The notes under the pieces are model-generated. The model was not told the DNA's origin, ran no database searches, and saw nothing but the letters and a program-made list of their open reading frames with translations. Source: Lutibacter oceani (GTDB taxonomy: Bacteria > Bacteroidota > Bacteroidia > Flavobacteriales > Flavobacteriaceae). From it: 64,000 nt of DNA. A program made the translations under genes and the position numbers. Every line of letters starts with the position of its first letter. Positions within the stretch are counted from its first letter, which is position 1. The DNA lies in NCBI RefSeq assembly GCF_003384935.1, contig NZ_QTTQ01000011.1, forward strand, positions 62,001 to 126,000. The letters run 5' to 3'. Positions 56,005 through 64,000 of this stretch are shown here, in pieces.

Positions 56005-58542
56005 TTAATTTCTGGGAACTGAAATTTTACTACCTAAAAAAAGTGCATTATAAAACAACCTGTTTGTACCATACCAAGCACCTCTAAAATTAGGATTATC
56101 AGCAAACATAATAACACGTCCTTTGCCCAAGGAGCTTACAATTAAGGATGCTGAGGGTTTTAATTTTTCTTCTAAATTTTTGTTTGAAATATAACCATCA
56201 ATATGTGGGTTTTTAGTGTATTTAGCAATTGTTGAATATGCATTTTTACTTGGCGCTAAATAAACAGAATTATTTTTATAAACCGATAATTTATTTGAAT
56301 GGTAACCAAAACCTAAAGGATGTGTTATGTCTAGTTCAACTTCAAAAATTGCACCCCCTAAACGTTCTCTTCCAATATTTTCAGAAGCATCTACATAAGG
56401 TAATCTTTCCACTAAAATTTCATTTTCATTTGTTTTAGGCAATTTTGTAAGATTCTCTTTTACTAATTTTTTATCTATTGCCCATTTACTTGCACCAGCA
56501 ATGGTTATTAAGGTATTTCCATTAGAAATCCACTGCTTTAACTTACCTATTTGAAGTGAATCTAAATTATTATAATTTCCGGAGACCATTACTATTGTTG
56601 TATATTTTTCTAGAGAGGCTCTATTAAAATTATTCATTCTAATTTTAGTTATTGGCATATGAATTCTTGTATCAAGTAAATGCCAAACTTCTCCTGCTTC
56701 AGAAGAACTTACGCCTTCTCCAATAAACATTGCTACTTTTGGCTTTTCAATTGCCATTTGATTTCTACTTCCTAAATCAATACCTACATTACTAAAACCA
56801 GAATTTACTGTATATACAGGAACATTATATTTTTCTTTAGCATTTTTAACAATTTCAAAAACGGCATCACTCGATTTTTTTTGTTTACTAACAGGAATCA
56901 TAATAGTTCCGTAATTAAACTTTTTTAAACCTTCAGTTGTCTTAATACTAAAAGGTTTAAAAGCTGAAGTAACTTTAATTCCTTGAGATTGCATAAAATA
57001 TAAAGCTGCAGCCGCATTATAATCGTCCCAATCTAATAGGTAAGCATAAGAAGTTTTACTGATTTTTGGTGTAATTACCATATTTTCAGTACTGGTAATT
57101 TCTTCGCCCAATTTTACATTTTTTAACTCTTTTGAAGGCATATTATAAAAATTAGCTAAACTCCATGCTGAAGCATCATAAAAAACACTATCTCTATATT
57201 TATTATACGTTTCAAAAACAGTTTGTACCATTCTTTTTTGTGGTTGATTTACAGGAACAATAAATTTAGCGTCATTTTTAAATACTTTAATTTTATGAAT
57301 CAACAACTTATCTATAAAATATTTCGTTCTGGTTTTATCAAAACTATCACCAAATTCATAAGCTACAGTACTATTTTTAGGTAATTTTAATTGTGTTGAT
57401 TTAAAGAAATTTTGTTGATATTTTCTAAGATATTCTTTGTTTACAACCGCTGCTTTTATGGTTGAAAAACTAGAAATATATTGATTTCTAATTGTAAATG
57501 GAAAGGTTATTTTACCAAATTCAGTATCTTGTATATGACCTCTTGAACTTGCTTGCTCAAATAATAAAGCGAGTCCGCCTTGCAAATCTGGATACGAAGA
57601 CCCGTATCCTGGATACGTACCATCAAATGCCTCTTTTGTAAAATAAAAAGAACCAACACTATCTAATGCCGAAGCAAAAAAAGTAGCAAAAAGGTTATTT
57701 AAATCTTCATAATTTTCCTTTGGCATGATAGGATTTTTTGATCCTATTGGCTTCATAGGCTCAAAAAAATAAGTGCTATTTGTACCCATTTCGTGAAAAT
57801 CTGTCACAACATTTGGATACCATTTATGATACCAATTTAATTTTCCGCTACTTTCAGGATTAACTGCCAATAACCAATCTCTATTTAAATCGAACCAAAA
57901 ATGATTGGTTCTTCCTCTTGGCCAAGCCTCATTATGTTCCGCATCCAAAGGATCAGACACTAAAGTGTTTGCTCTAAGTTGATTTACCCAATTTGTATGA
58001 CGATCTCTACCATCAGGATTAATTGTTGGATCAATAAAAACTACTGCATTTTTCAAATAGTTTAATACTTCGGTATTATTTGAAGCTACTAAAGTATAAG
58101 CAACCAACATTGCAGCTTCTGAACTTGAAGGTTCATTGCCATGCACACCATAACCTAGATTTATAAAAATTGGAATTTCATTATAATTATTAGGTGATAA
58201 ATTAGGGTTTGAAAATTTTAAATGCGATTCTTGAAGACTGCCTATATTTTGTAAATTTTCAGAAGAACTTATAGTAAGCATTATCAATTTTCTATGTTCA
58301 TGTGTTTGACCATATATTTCAATTGAAGCTCTATCTGATAATTCAGCTAATTTATTAAAGTAGGCAACTATTAAATCGTAGCGCGTATGTTGTGCTCCTA
58401 TTGGGTATCCTAAAAATGCTTCTGGTGAAGGTATTTCAGGGTTAAATGGTGCTTTGCTTTTTAAAAAATAATCTTGAGAAGCAACAGAAAATATTGTAAA
58501 TACTATTAATATTACCGAAAAATACAGTTTTTTATAACCCAT
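56005..58542 (-). CDS. M14 family zinc carboxypeptidase
   Basis: 845 residues with a signal peptide ending near 'SVASQDY'. The M14 domain holds the first zinc pair in 'GYGVHGNEPSSSEA' (His, Glu), the catalytic-site region in 'FIDPTINPDGRDRHTNW' and 'FWFDLNRDWL', and a further 'VTDFHEMG' zinc-type histidine. The length far exceeds plain carboxypeptidases, and the C-terminal 450 residues look like a glutamine-amidotransferase-like Rossmann domain ('KVAMFIGEGVSSSEAGEV', 'IVMVSGNY'). Secreted; likely a protein- or peptide-degrading enzyme of the envelope. Confidence 0.9.
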   Translation of the reverse strand: MGYKKLYFSVILIVFTIFSVASQDYFLKSKAPFNPEIPSPEAFLGYPIGAQHTRYDLIVAYFNKLAELSDRASIEIYGQTHEHRKLIMLTISSSENLQNIGSLQESHLKFSNPNLSPNNYNEIPIFINLGYGVHGNEPSSSEAAMLVAYTLVASNNTEVLNYLKNAVVFIDPTINPDGRDRHTNWVNQLRANTLVSDPLDAEHNEAWPRGRTNHFWFDLNRDWLLAVNPESSGKLNWYHKWYPNVVTDFHEMGTNSTYFFEPMKPIGSKNPIMPKENYEDLNNLFATFFASALDSVGSFYFTKEAFDGTYPGYGSSYPDLQGGLALLFEQASSRGHIQDTEFGKITFPFTIRNQYISSFSTIKAAVVNKEYLRKYQQNFFKSTQLKLPKNSTVAYEFGDSFDKTRTKYFIDKLLIHKIKVFKNDAKFIVPVNQPQKRMVQTVFETYNKYRDSVFYDASAWSLANFYNMPSKELKNVKLGEEITSTENMVITPKISKTSYAYLLDWDDYNAAAALYFMQSQGIKVTSAFKPFSIKTTEGLKKFNYGTIMIPVSKQKKSSDAVFEIVKNAKEKYNVPVYTVNSGFSNVGIDLGSRNQMAIEKPKVAMFIGEGVSSSEAGEVWHLLDTRIHMPITKIRMNNFNRASLEKYTTIVMVSGNYNNLDSLQIGKLKQWISNGNTLITIAGASKWAIDKKLVKENLTKLPKTNENEILVERLPYVDASENIGRERLGGAIFEVELDITHPLGFGYHSNKLSVYKNNSVYLAPSKNAYSTIAKYTKNPHIDGYISNKNLEEKLKPSASLIVSSLGKGRVIMFADNPNFRGAWYGTNRLFYNALFLGSKISVPRN

Positions 58543-58640
58543 GAAAATTTGATTGAAGATTGAACTTTAAAATTAACAATTAAATATACTAATAAACATT
58601 AAAATTCTATTTATTTTATTGCTAAGTAATTATTGTAACA

Positions 58641-60755
58641 CTAACCTTCCCTATCAATAATTGTTAGTGCCAATCTAATTTTAAAATACTCAATTTCGGC
58701 ATTTAAATGCTCAAAATAAGGTTTTAAAGCTTGCGGGCTTTCTAATGTTGCTTTCGCCAGTCTCACTTTCTCTACTTCTTCTCTGCTTACAAAATCATAA
58801 ATTTCAATGGCTTTTCCTTCTGTATATAACAATGCTAAATGTGAAAAAATAGTGGTAGATTTTAAATTACGTTTTTCAGCAATTTCATCAATCGTTAAAC
58901 CTTCTTTATATAAATCAAAAGTTATTTTATGAGTATCTCTCTTTTTACGCGTTTTTATTTTCTCGTTTGAAAAAGCAATAATTTCAGCAATAAAATCTTC
59001 TCCATAAACTTCTAATTTACGCTGTCCTACCCCACTTATATCTAAAAGGTCAGCTTCACTCATTGGTCGTGCACGCTCCATTTCTTTTAAAGTTGCATCA
59101 TTAAAAACCAAATATGCAGGTATATTTTCTGCCAATGCAATTTCCTGACGTAAATTTCGTAAACGTTCAAATAAACTATCCTTCTTCGGTTTTTTAGTTT
59201 TAGTAGTTTTTTCAACAACTGGCTGCTCTTTATACTCAATAGGTTTAGTTAAATTAACAACTTCATTTTCAAACAATACTTTTTTAGAAAAATCAGTTAA
59301 GTGCAATGCATTATTTTTATGAAATGCAATTTCGCAATATCCTTGATTAATTAACTGAATAATATATTGTTGCCAATCTCTCCAGGAAATCTCTTTTCCA
59401 ACTCCGTGAGATTTTAATTTATCATAACCTTTATCTAAAATAGTTGCATTTTGTGCTCCACGCAAAACATCAATTACAGTTCCAATAGCTTCACTTTCTT
59501 TTAAACGAGTGATTACAGAGAGTGCTTTTTGAGCAATAATGGTTCCGTTAAAAAGTTGAGGAGGATTTTTGCAAACATCACAATTACCGCAGTTTTCAGC
59601 TAATAATTCACCAAAATAACTTAATAATATTTTTCTTCGGCAAGTAGTGGCTTCAGAAAATTGTTTTATGCGTTCTAATTTAGCAACCTGAACTTCCTCG
59701 TTACTAGCTCCATTCATGAATTTTCGAAGTTGAATAACATCCGAATAACTATGAAATAACAATGCGTTTGCTTTTAAACCATCTCTTCCACAACGACCAA
59801 TTTCCTGATAATAGCCTTCAATATTTTTAGGCATATTATAATGAATTACCCAGCGTACATTAGATTTATCTATGCCCATTCCAAAGGCAATAGTTGCACA
59901 TACAACTTGCGTTTTATCGTAAATAAAATCTTCTTGTGTTTTAGTACGTTCTGCAAAATTTAATCCAGCGTGATAAGCTGCTGCCTTTATACCTTGCTGT
60001 TTTAATTTATTAGCAATTTGTTCCGTTCCTTTTCTACTTAAGCAATAAATAATACCCGATTCCTTGGGTTGTTTTTCAATAAATTTAATGATTTGAGAAA
60101 TCCGATCATTAGCAGGCCGAACTTCTAATTCAATATTTTTTCTGTCAAATGAAGCAATAAATTGTGTTGCCTTTGGTATATTTAATTGCTCTATGATATC
60201 TGCTCTTGTAGCTTTATCTGCAGTGGCAGTTAAAGCAATAATTGGTGTATTTGGTAAAGTGTTTTTTAAAAATCCTAATTGCTGATATGAAGGTCTGAAA
60301 TCGTGTCCCCAGGATGAAATACAATGCGCTTCATCAATTGCGATACAGCTAATATATGTTTCATTTAAAATATTTTGTAAAAATGATAAACTTTCTGGTG
60401 CTACATATAACATTTTCAACTCTTTGCTATAAATTTTATCAAAAATTTCATCTTGCTCAAACTTTTCCTGACTGCTATTGTAAAAATCTGCCAAAATACC
60501 ATTTGCTTTTAAGCCATCAACCTGATCTTTCATTAAAGCAATTAAAGGTGAAATAACCAACGTTAAACCATTAAACAACAAAGCAGGTAATTGAAAACAA
60601 ATAGACTTTCCTCCACCTGTTGGCATTATAACTAAATTATCATTTTTAGTAAGTACTGATTCTACTATTTGCTCTTGTTGATCCCGAAAACTGTCGTATC
60701 CAAAATATGTTTTTAAAGTAGGAAGTAATTTATCTTTTGTTTCTTTTAACAGCAT
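58641..60755 (-). CDS. recQ: ATP-dependent DNA helicase RecQ
   Basis: 704 residues. Helicase motifs: Walker A '[14 protein letters not shown]', DEAH box '[20 protein letters not shown]', 'ALTATADK', '[14 protein letters not shown]' and '[10 protein letters not shown]'. The RecQ zinc domain is visible as '[12 protein letters not shown]' with 'CGNCDVC'. An HRDC domain and a C-terminal helix-turn-helix ('[26 protein letters not shown]') follow. It unwinds DNA in recombination and repair. Confidence 0.96.
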   Translation of the reverse strand: MLLKETKDKLLPTLKTYFGYDSFRDQQEQIVESVLTKNDNLVIMPTGGGKSICFQLPALLFNGLTLVISPLIALMKDQVDGLKANGILADFYNSSQEKFEQDEIFDKIYSKELKMLYVAPESLSFLQNILNETYISCIAIDEAHCISSWGHDFRPSYQQLGFLKNTLPNTPIIALTATADKATRADIIEQLNIPKATQFIASFDRKNIELEVRPANDRISQIIKFIEKQPKESGIIYCLSRKGTEQIANKLKQQGIKAAAYHAGLNFAERTKTQEDFIYDKTQVVCATIAFGMGIDKSNVRWVIHYNMPKNIEGYYQEIGRCGRDGLKANALLFHSYSDVIQLRKFMNGASNEEVQVAKLERIKQFSEATTCRRKILLSYFGELLAENCGNCDVCKNPPQLFNGTIIAQKALSVITRLKESEAIGTVIDVLRGAQNATILDKGYDKLKSHGVGKEISWRDWQQYIIQLINQGYCEIAFHKNNALHLTDFSKKVLFENEVVNLTKPIEYKEQPVVEKTTKTKKPKKDSLFERLRNLRQEIALAENIPAYLVFNDATLKEMERARPMSEADLLDISGVGQRKLEVYGEDFIAEIIAFSNEKIKTRKKRDTHKITFDLYKEGLTIDEIAEKRNLKSTTIFSHLALLYTEGKAIEIYDFVSREEVEKVRLAKATLESPQALKPYFEHLNAEIEYFKIRLALTIIDREG

Positions 60756-60962
60756 TAATTAATTTTTTCACAAAAATACATTTTATTAACAAATTAGTAG
60801 AAATTGAAATTATTTGTACAATTTTTAGCTTTATTTCAAAATACATATCAGATACGCTAATACATTTAACATATAATAATTTTAAAGCATTAATCTTAAT
60901 CAACAAAGGAGTTTTAACATCATAGCAACCAAAAAAATAGTGAATTCCAAGTAAATCTTTCG

Positions 60963-60970
60963 TATTTTTG
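60963..60970 (+). promoter_or_regulatory. -7 promoter element of the gatA operon
   Basis: TATTTTTG is a perfect TAnnTTTG match 41 bases before the first gene of the operon. The 255 bases from 60756 to here hold no other gene I would support. Confidence 0.5.
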
Positions 60971-61010
60971 CAAACTTGAAGTTTAACTTAGAAAACTAAT
61001 TAATAAAGAC

Positions 61011-61277
61011 ATGAGTAAAATAATGACAGTAGACGTTTTGTCTAGTATTAAAGGAGCACAACCATCAGAGGCTGTGAACAAACTATTTGATGTAATTAAA
61101 AATGCGCATCCAACTGATAATTCCTTAAATAATGTCAATTATAATTGTGTGTCAGTAAATAATTTAAGAGAAGATGTTGTTGTAGAGAGTTCGGCTATGG
61201 AAAAACAAATAATTTTAGAAAACTTTCCGAACAAAAAAAACGGTTATTTAGTAGTTGCTAAAGTTATAGAAGATTAA
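61011..61277 (+). CDS. small hypothetical protein in the gatA operon
   Basis: 88 residues from MSKIMTVDVL; a start at the second Met (MTVDVLSSI, 61023) is also possible. It does not look like GatC, lacking that family's N-terminal 'I..L..LA.L..' helix. It has an N-terminal helical region with 'SSIKGAQPSEAVNKLFDVIKNA', a hydrophilic middle and a C-terminal strand 'NGYLVVAKVIED'. The gap to gatA is 2 bases, so it is translationally linked. No family recognised; perhaps a partner or regulator of the amidotransferase. Confidence 0.6.
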   Translation: MSKIMTVDVLSSIKGAQPSEAVNKLFDVIKNAHPTDNSLNNVNYNCVSVNNLREDVVVESSAMEKQIILENFPNKKNGYLVVAKVIED

Positions 61278-61279
61278 AA

Positions 61280-62677
61280 ATGGAATCTCAAATAAAAAAA
61301 ATACACCAACAATTGGTGTCGAAACAAATTACTTGTACAACTTTAGTGCAAGAAAAATTAGACTTACTTAAACAAAACAAATACAATTCAGTAAACTCAT
61401 TATTAGATACTTTAGCTTTAAATTTAGCTTCTAAAGTAGATGCTAAAATTGCTAACAATGAAGAAATAGGATTGCTGGAAGGAATTCCTTTTGGAATTAA
61501 AGATGTTTATATGTTACAAGGAACTTATACAACTGCAAGTTCTAAATTATTAAAAAATTACAAATCCGCTTATACTGCAAGTGCAATTCAAAAATTGTTA
61601 GATGCAGGTGCAATTCCTATAGTAAAAGAAAATTGTGATAGTTTTGGTCACGGATCTTCCAGTGAAAACACCATTTTTGGAGCTGTAAAAAATGCCATAA
61701 ACCCTGAACTTGTTGCTGGGGGTTCAAGTGGAGGTTCTGCCGTTAATGTTGCTAAAGAGTACACAGTTTTTTCAATTGGTGGAGATACTGGAGGTTCTAT
61801 TCGTCAACCTGCTGGCTACAATCATATTTATGGTTTAAAACCTACTTATGGAAGAATTTCTAGATACGGTTTAATGGCATATGCCTCAAGTACGGATTGT
61901 GTTGGTCCTTTAGCTAAATCTGTTGAAGATATTCGTATTTTGTTGAATGTAATGAGTGGAAAAGATCCTAAAGATCAAACTTCTATTACTTCAACTGAAA
62001 TTAGTGAAAAAGCTATTTTAAATAACAATATAAAAACAATTGGATATTTTAAAAACTTTATTGAAAGTGAAGCTATTGATCCAAAAATAAAAGCTGATTT
62101 TTTAACAAGTATTGAAAAGATAAAAGCAACAGGAATTAAGGTAAAAGCATTGGATTTCTTTAAATCTGATATTTTAGTTTCAACATATTATACATTGGCA
62201 ATGGCCGAAACAGCTTCAAATTTATCGCGTTTAGATGGTACTAATTATGGAAACAGGATTGAAGCAGAAAATTTAATTGAAACATACGCTGTAACACGTT
62301 CTGAAAACTTTTCAGAAGAAACAAAACGTAGAATTGTTGGTGGTAATCAGGTTTTATCACAAGGTTTTTCTGATGAAATTTATTTAAAGGGATTGGCGTT
62401 AAGAGATCAGATTTCTGAAAATTTCAAAAAAGATTTTGAAGAAGTTGATATCATTTTATCACCAGTTACACCAAGCACTCCACCTAAAATTGGTGAAAGT
62501 TTAAAGGATCCACACGCTATGTATTTATCCGATGCATATACCGTTGGATTTAGTTTAGGGCAATTACCTACGTTAACAGTACCTCAAGGAACTGCAACGG
62601 GCTTGCAAATTACAGCTGCAAAAAACAATGATGAACTTGTATTGAAGTTTGCTAACTTCTTAAAAGAAACAATATAA
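61280..62677 (+). CDS. gatA: Asp-tRNA(Asn)/Glu-tRNA(Gln) amidotransferase subunit A
   Basis: 465 residues. Amidase-signature enzyme. The catalytic triad is Lys in 'PFGIKDVYM', cis-Ser in the 'GGSSGGSAVN' loop, and the nucleophile Ser in 'GDTGGSIRQPAG'. The signature glycine/serine stretch and the following 'GLKPTYGRISRYGLMAYASSTDCVGP' fit GatA rather than other amidases. It overlaps gatB by one base in TAATG. Confidence 0.93.
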   Translation: MESQIKKIHQQLVSKQITCTTLVQEKLDLLKQNKYNSVNSLLDTLALNLASKVDAKIANNEEIGLLEGIPFGIKDVYMLQGTYTTASSKLLKNYKSAYTASAIQKLLDAGAIPIVKENCDSFGHGSSSENTIFGAVKNAINPELVAGGSSGGSAVNVAKEYTVFSIGGDTGGSIRQPAGYNHIYGLKPTYGRISRYGLMAYASSTDCVGPLAKSVEDIRILLNVMSGKDPKDQTSITSTEISEKAILNNNIKTIGYFKNFIESEAIDPKIKADFLTSIEKIKATGIKVKALDFFKSDILVSTYYTLAMAETASNLSRLDGTNYGNRIEAENLIETYAVTRSENFSEETKRRIVGGNQVLSQGFSDEIYLKGLALRDQISENFKKDFEEVDIILSPVTPSTPPKIGESLKDPHAMYLSDAYTVGFSLGQLPTLTVPQGTATGLQITAAKNNDELVLKFANFLKETI

Positions 62678-64000
62678 TGGAATTGGAACAATTAAATGCG
62701 GCCATAAAAGCCCACGATTTAGAATTGGTAATTGGATTGGAAACACACGTTCGATTAAATACCAAAACCAAGTTGTTTTGTTCTTGTCCAAATCAAGAAA
62801 TTGAAACACCAAACACAAATATATGCTCAGTTTGTACTGGGCAAATGGGGGTTTTACCAGCTATAAATAAAGAAGCAATTACAAAAGCTATTTATTTTGG
62901 TAAAGCAGTAGATTCTTCATTTGAAAATGAAGTAATATCTTGGGATAGAAAACATTACGAATATCCAGACAACCCTAAAAATATTCAAATTACCCAGTTT
63001 CATAACCCAATAATTCCTGACGGACACGTTTCTTGTTACCGTAATGATGGTTCTCAATTTACAGTGAATTTAACGCAGGTTCATATTGAAGAAGATGCTG
63101 CTAAATTAATGCACGAGAAAAAGATTTCTTTGGTTGATTTTAACAAAGCTGGAGTGCCATTAATTGAGATTGTTACAGAACCTTGTATTCGTAATATTGA
63201 AGATGCTTCAACTTACGCACAATACATTCAACGTATTGTTCAAAATTTAGGAATTTCAGAAGCAAACCTTGAAAAAGGCGAATTTAAATCGGATGTTTCG
63301 GTGTCTTTACGTAAAAAAAGAAGCTACGATTTAAATCCACGTACCGAAATAAAAAACTTAAATTCGTTTAAGTTTATGGTTGATGCTTTAAAGGAAGAAA
63401 TTGAAAAACAATTCAATTATTATGTTGAACATAAAGAGTTTAGACCAGACCAAACCACCGTTTTGTGGGATGCCGATTTAAAGCAAACCAAAACAATGCG
63501 TAAAAAAGAATTTGAAGCAGATTACCGTTTCATTTCTGAACCAGATTTACCTTTTGTTAGCATTAAAAACGAAATTAAAGCTATAAATGTAGATTCTAGC
63601 GCTTTACCTTTTGCTGTTGAAACTATTTTAATTAAAGGAGGTGTTTTACCACAAGATGCAAAATTTTTTACTGCAGATGCTGTCCGCTCTAAAGTATTTA
63701 TGGATATAAATAAGGTGTTAAAAGATCCTTCATTTGTTGCAAAAACGTTAGTAAATAATATAAAACCTGAAGATTATGCAGCTATTAATAGCATTGAAAG
63801 TTTAATCGAAATTTTTCAATTATTTAAAGCTGAAAAAATCACAGCTGTTTTGGCTCAAAATGGAATTACTGAATATTTAAAAGACAGAACTTTTGATTAT
63901 AAGCAGTATTTTGAAGAACATACCATTTCTGAAGAGCAAATTACAGCAGCTATTCAAACTGTTATTTCAGAAAATGAGGCGATTGCTAATGATATTAAAT
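62677..64000 (+). CDS. gatB: Asp-tRNA(Asn)/Glu-tRNA(Gln) amidotransferase subunit B, partial
   Basis: Begins MELEQLNAAIKAHDLELVIG and runs off the right edge after about 441 residues. 'VIGLETHVRLNTKTKLFCSC' and 'NICSVCTGQMGVLPAIN' carry the zinc cysteine set of GatB. 'EISWDRKHYEYPDNPKN' type sequence and 'KFFTADAVRSKVF' follow. The YqeY-like C-terminal domain is cut. Its ATG overlaps the gatA stop codon (TAATG), the classic coupled arrangement of subunits A and B. Confidence 0.93.
   Translation, partial: MELEQLNAAIKAHDLELVIGLETHVRLNTKTKLFCSCPNQEIETPNTNICSVCTGQMGVLPAINKEAITKAIYFGKAVDSSFENEVISWDRKHYEYPDNPKNIQITQFHNPIIPDGHVSCYRNDGSQFTVNLTQVHIEEDAAKLMHEKKISLVDFNKAGVPLIEIVTEPCIRNIEDASTYAQYIQRIVQNLGISEANLEKGEFKSDVSVSLRKKRSYDLNPRTEIKNLNSFKFMVDALKEEIEKQFNYYVEHKEFRPDQTTVLWDADLKQTKTMRKKEFEADYRFISEPDLPFVSIKNEIKAINVDSSALPFAVETILIKGGVLPQDAKFFTADAVRSKVFMDINKVLKDPSFVAKTLVNNIKPEDYAAINSIESLIEIFQLFKAEKITAVLAQNGITEYLKDRTFDYKQYFEEHTISEEQITAAIQTVISENEAIANDIK

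Noticed and set aside
60737-60925. 62-codon plus-strand frame upstream of the gatA operon
   Set aside because: Starts within recQ and runs through AT-rich DNA with no recognisable content.

Overview
The window looks like a chromosomal segment of a marine or sediment-type Flavobacteriaceae (Bacteroidota). The evidence is low G+C coding style, Bacteroidota -7 promoter elements of the form TAnnTTTG, and many families typical of that group: S46 dipeptidyl peptidases, DUF4136, DUF4197, DUF4369 and DUF5522 proteins, a PorP/SprF protein and a type B type IX secretion (T9SS) sorting domain. I assign no species. No rRNA, intact tRNA, insertion sequence or CRISPR array was seen.

Layout. Positions 1-6530 look like the right end of an integrated accessory island. 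It holds umuDC, DUF6943 and DUF2493 proteins, a membrane-anchored PIN-like protein, and a minus-strand cassette of two holin-sized membrane proteins, a DUF5675 protein and a 251-residue protein. It closes with what resembles the 3' end of a tRNA gene plus its terminator. From 6700 the gene content becomes ordinary chromosome: a Nudix-fold sugar regulator with two matching operators and galTK; a CBM48 protein; a three-gene acyl-CoA carboxylase; tpiA-prmA-clpS; an orphan peptide permease; pyrF with a BtuF-like protein; lipoproteins; catalase; urocanate hydratase; purU; and a fused B12-dependent acyl-CoA mutase with the isobutyryl-CoA-type residue pair. Next come two tandem S46 peptidases, a DUF819 membrane protein, an ECF sigma factor with a membrane partner, and an M49 peptidase.

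The most unusual stretch is 39.1-50.6 kb. Two divergent sulfotransferases and a methyltransferase-like protein are followed by an exported intradiol-dioxygenase-like protein without the usual histidine pair, two tandem tail-collar proteins, a 1906-residue repeat adhesin with a type B T9SS signal, and its probable PorP/SprF partner. I read this as a candidate surface-structure locus; its unity as one system is inference.

The remainder is housekeeping: an MscS channel, a YgiQ radical SAM protein, a Spy/CpxP-like protein, an Lrp/AsnC regulator, an M14 carboxypeptidase, a RecQ helicase, and a gatA-gatB operon led by a small uncharacterised gene and cut by the right edge.
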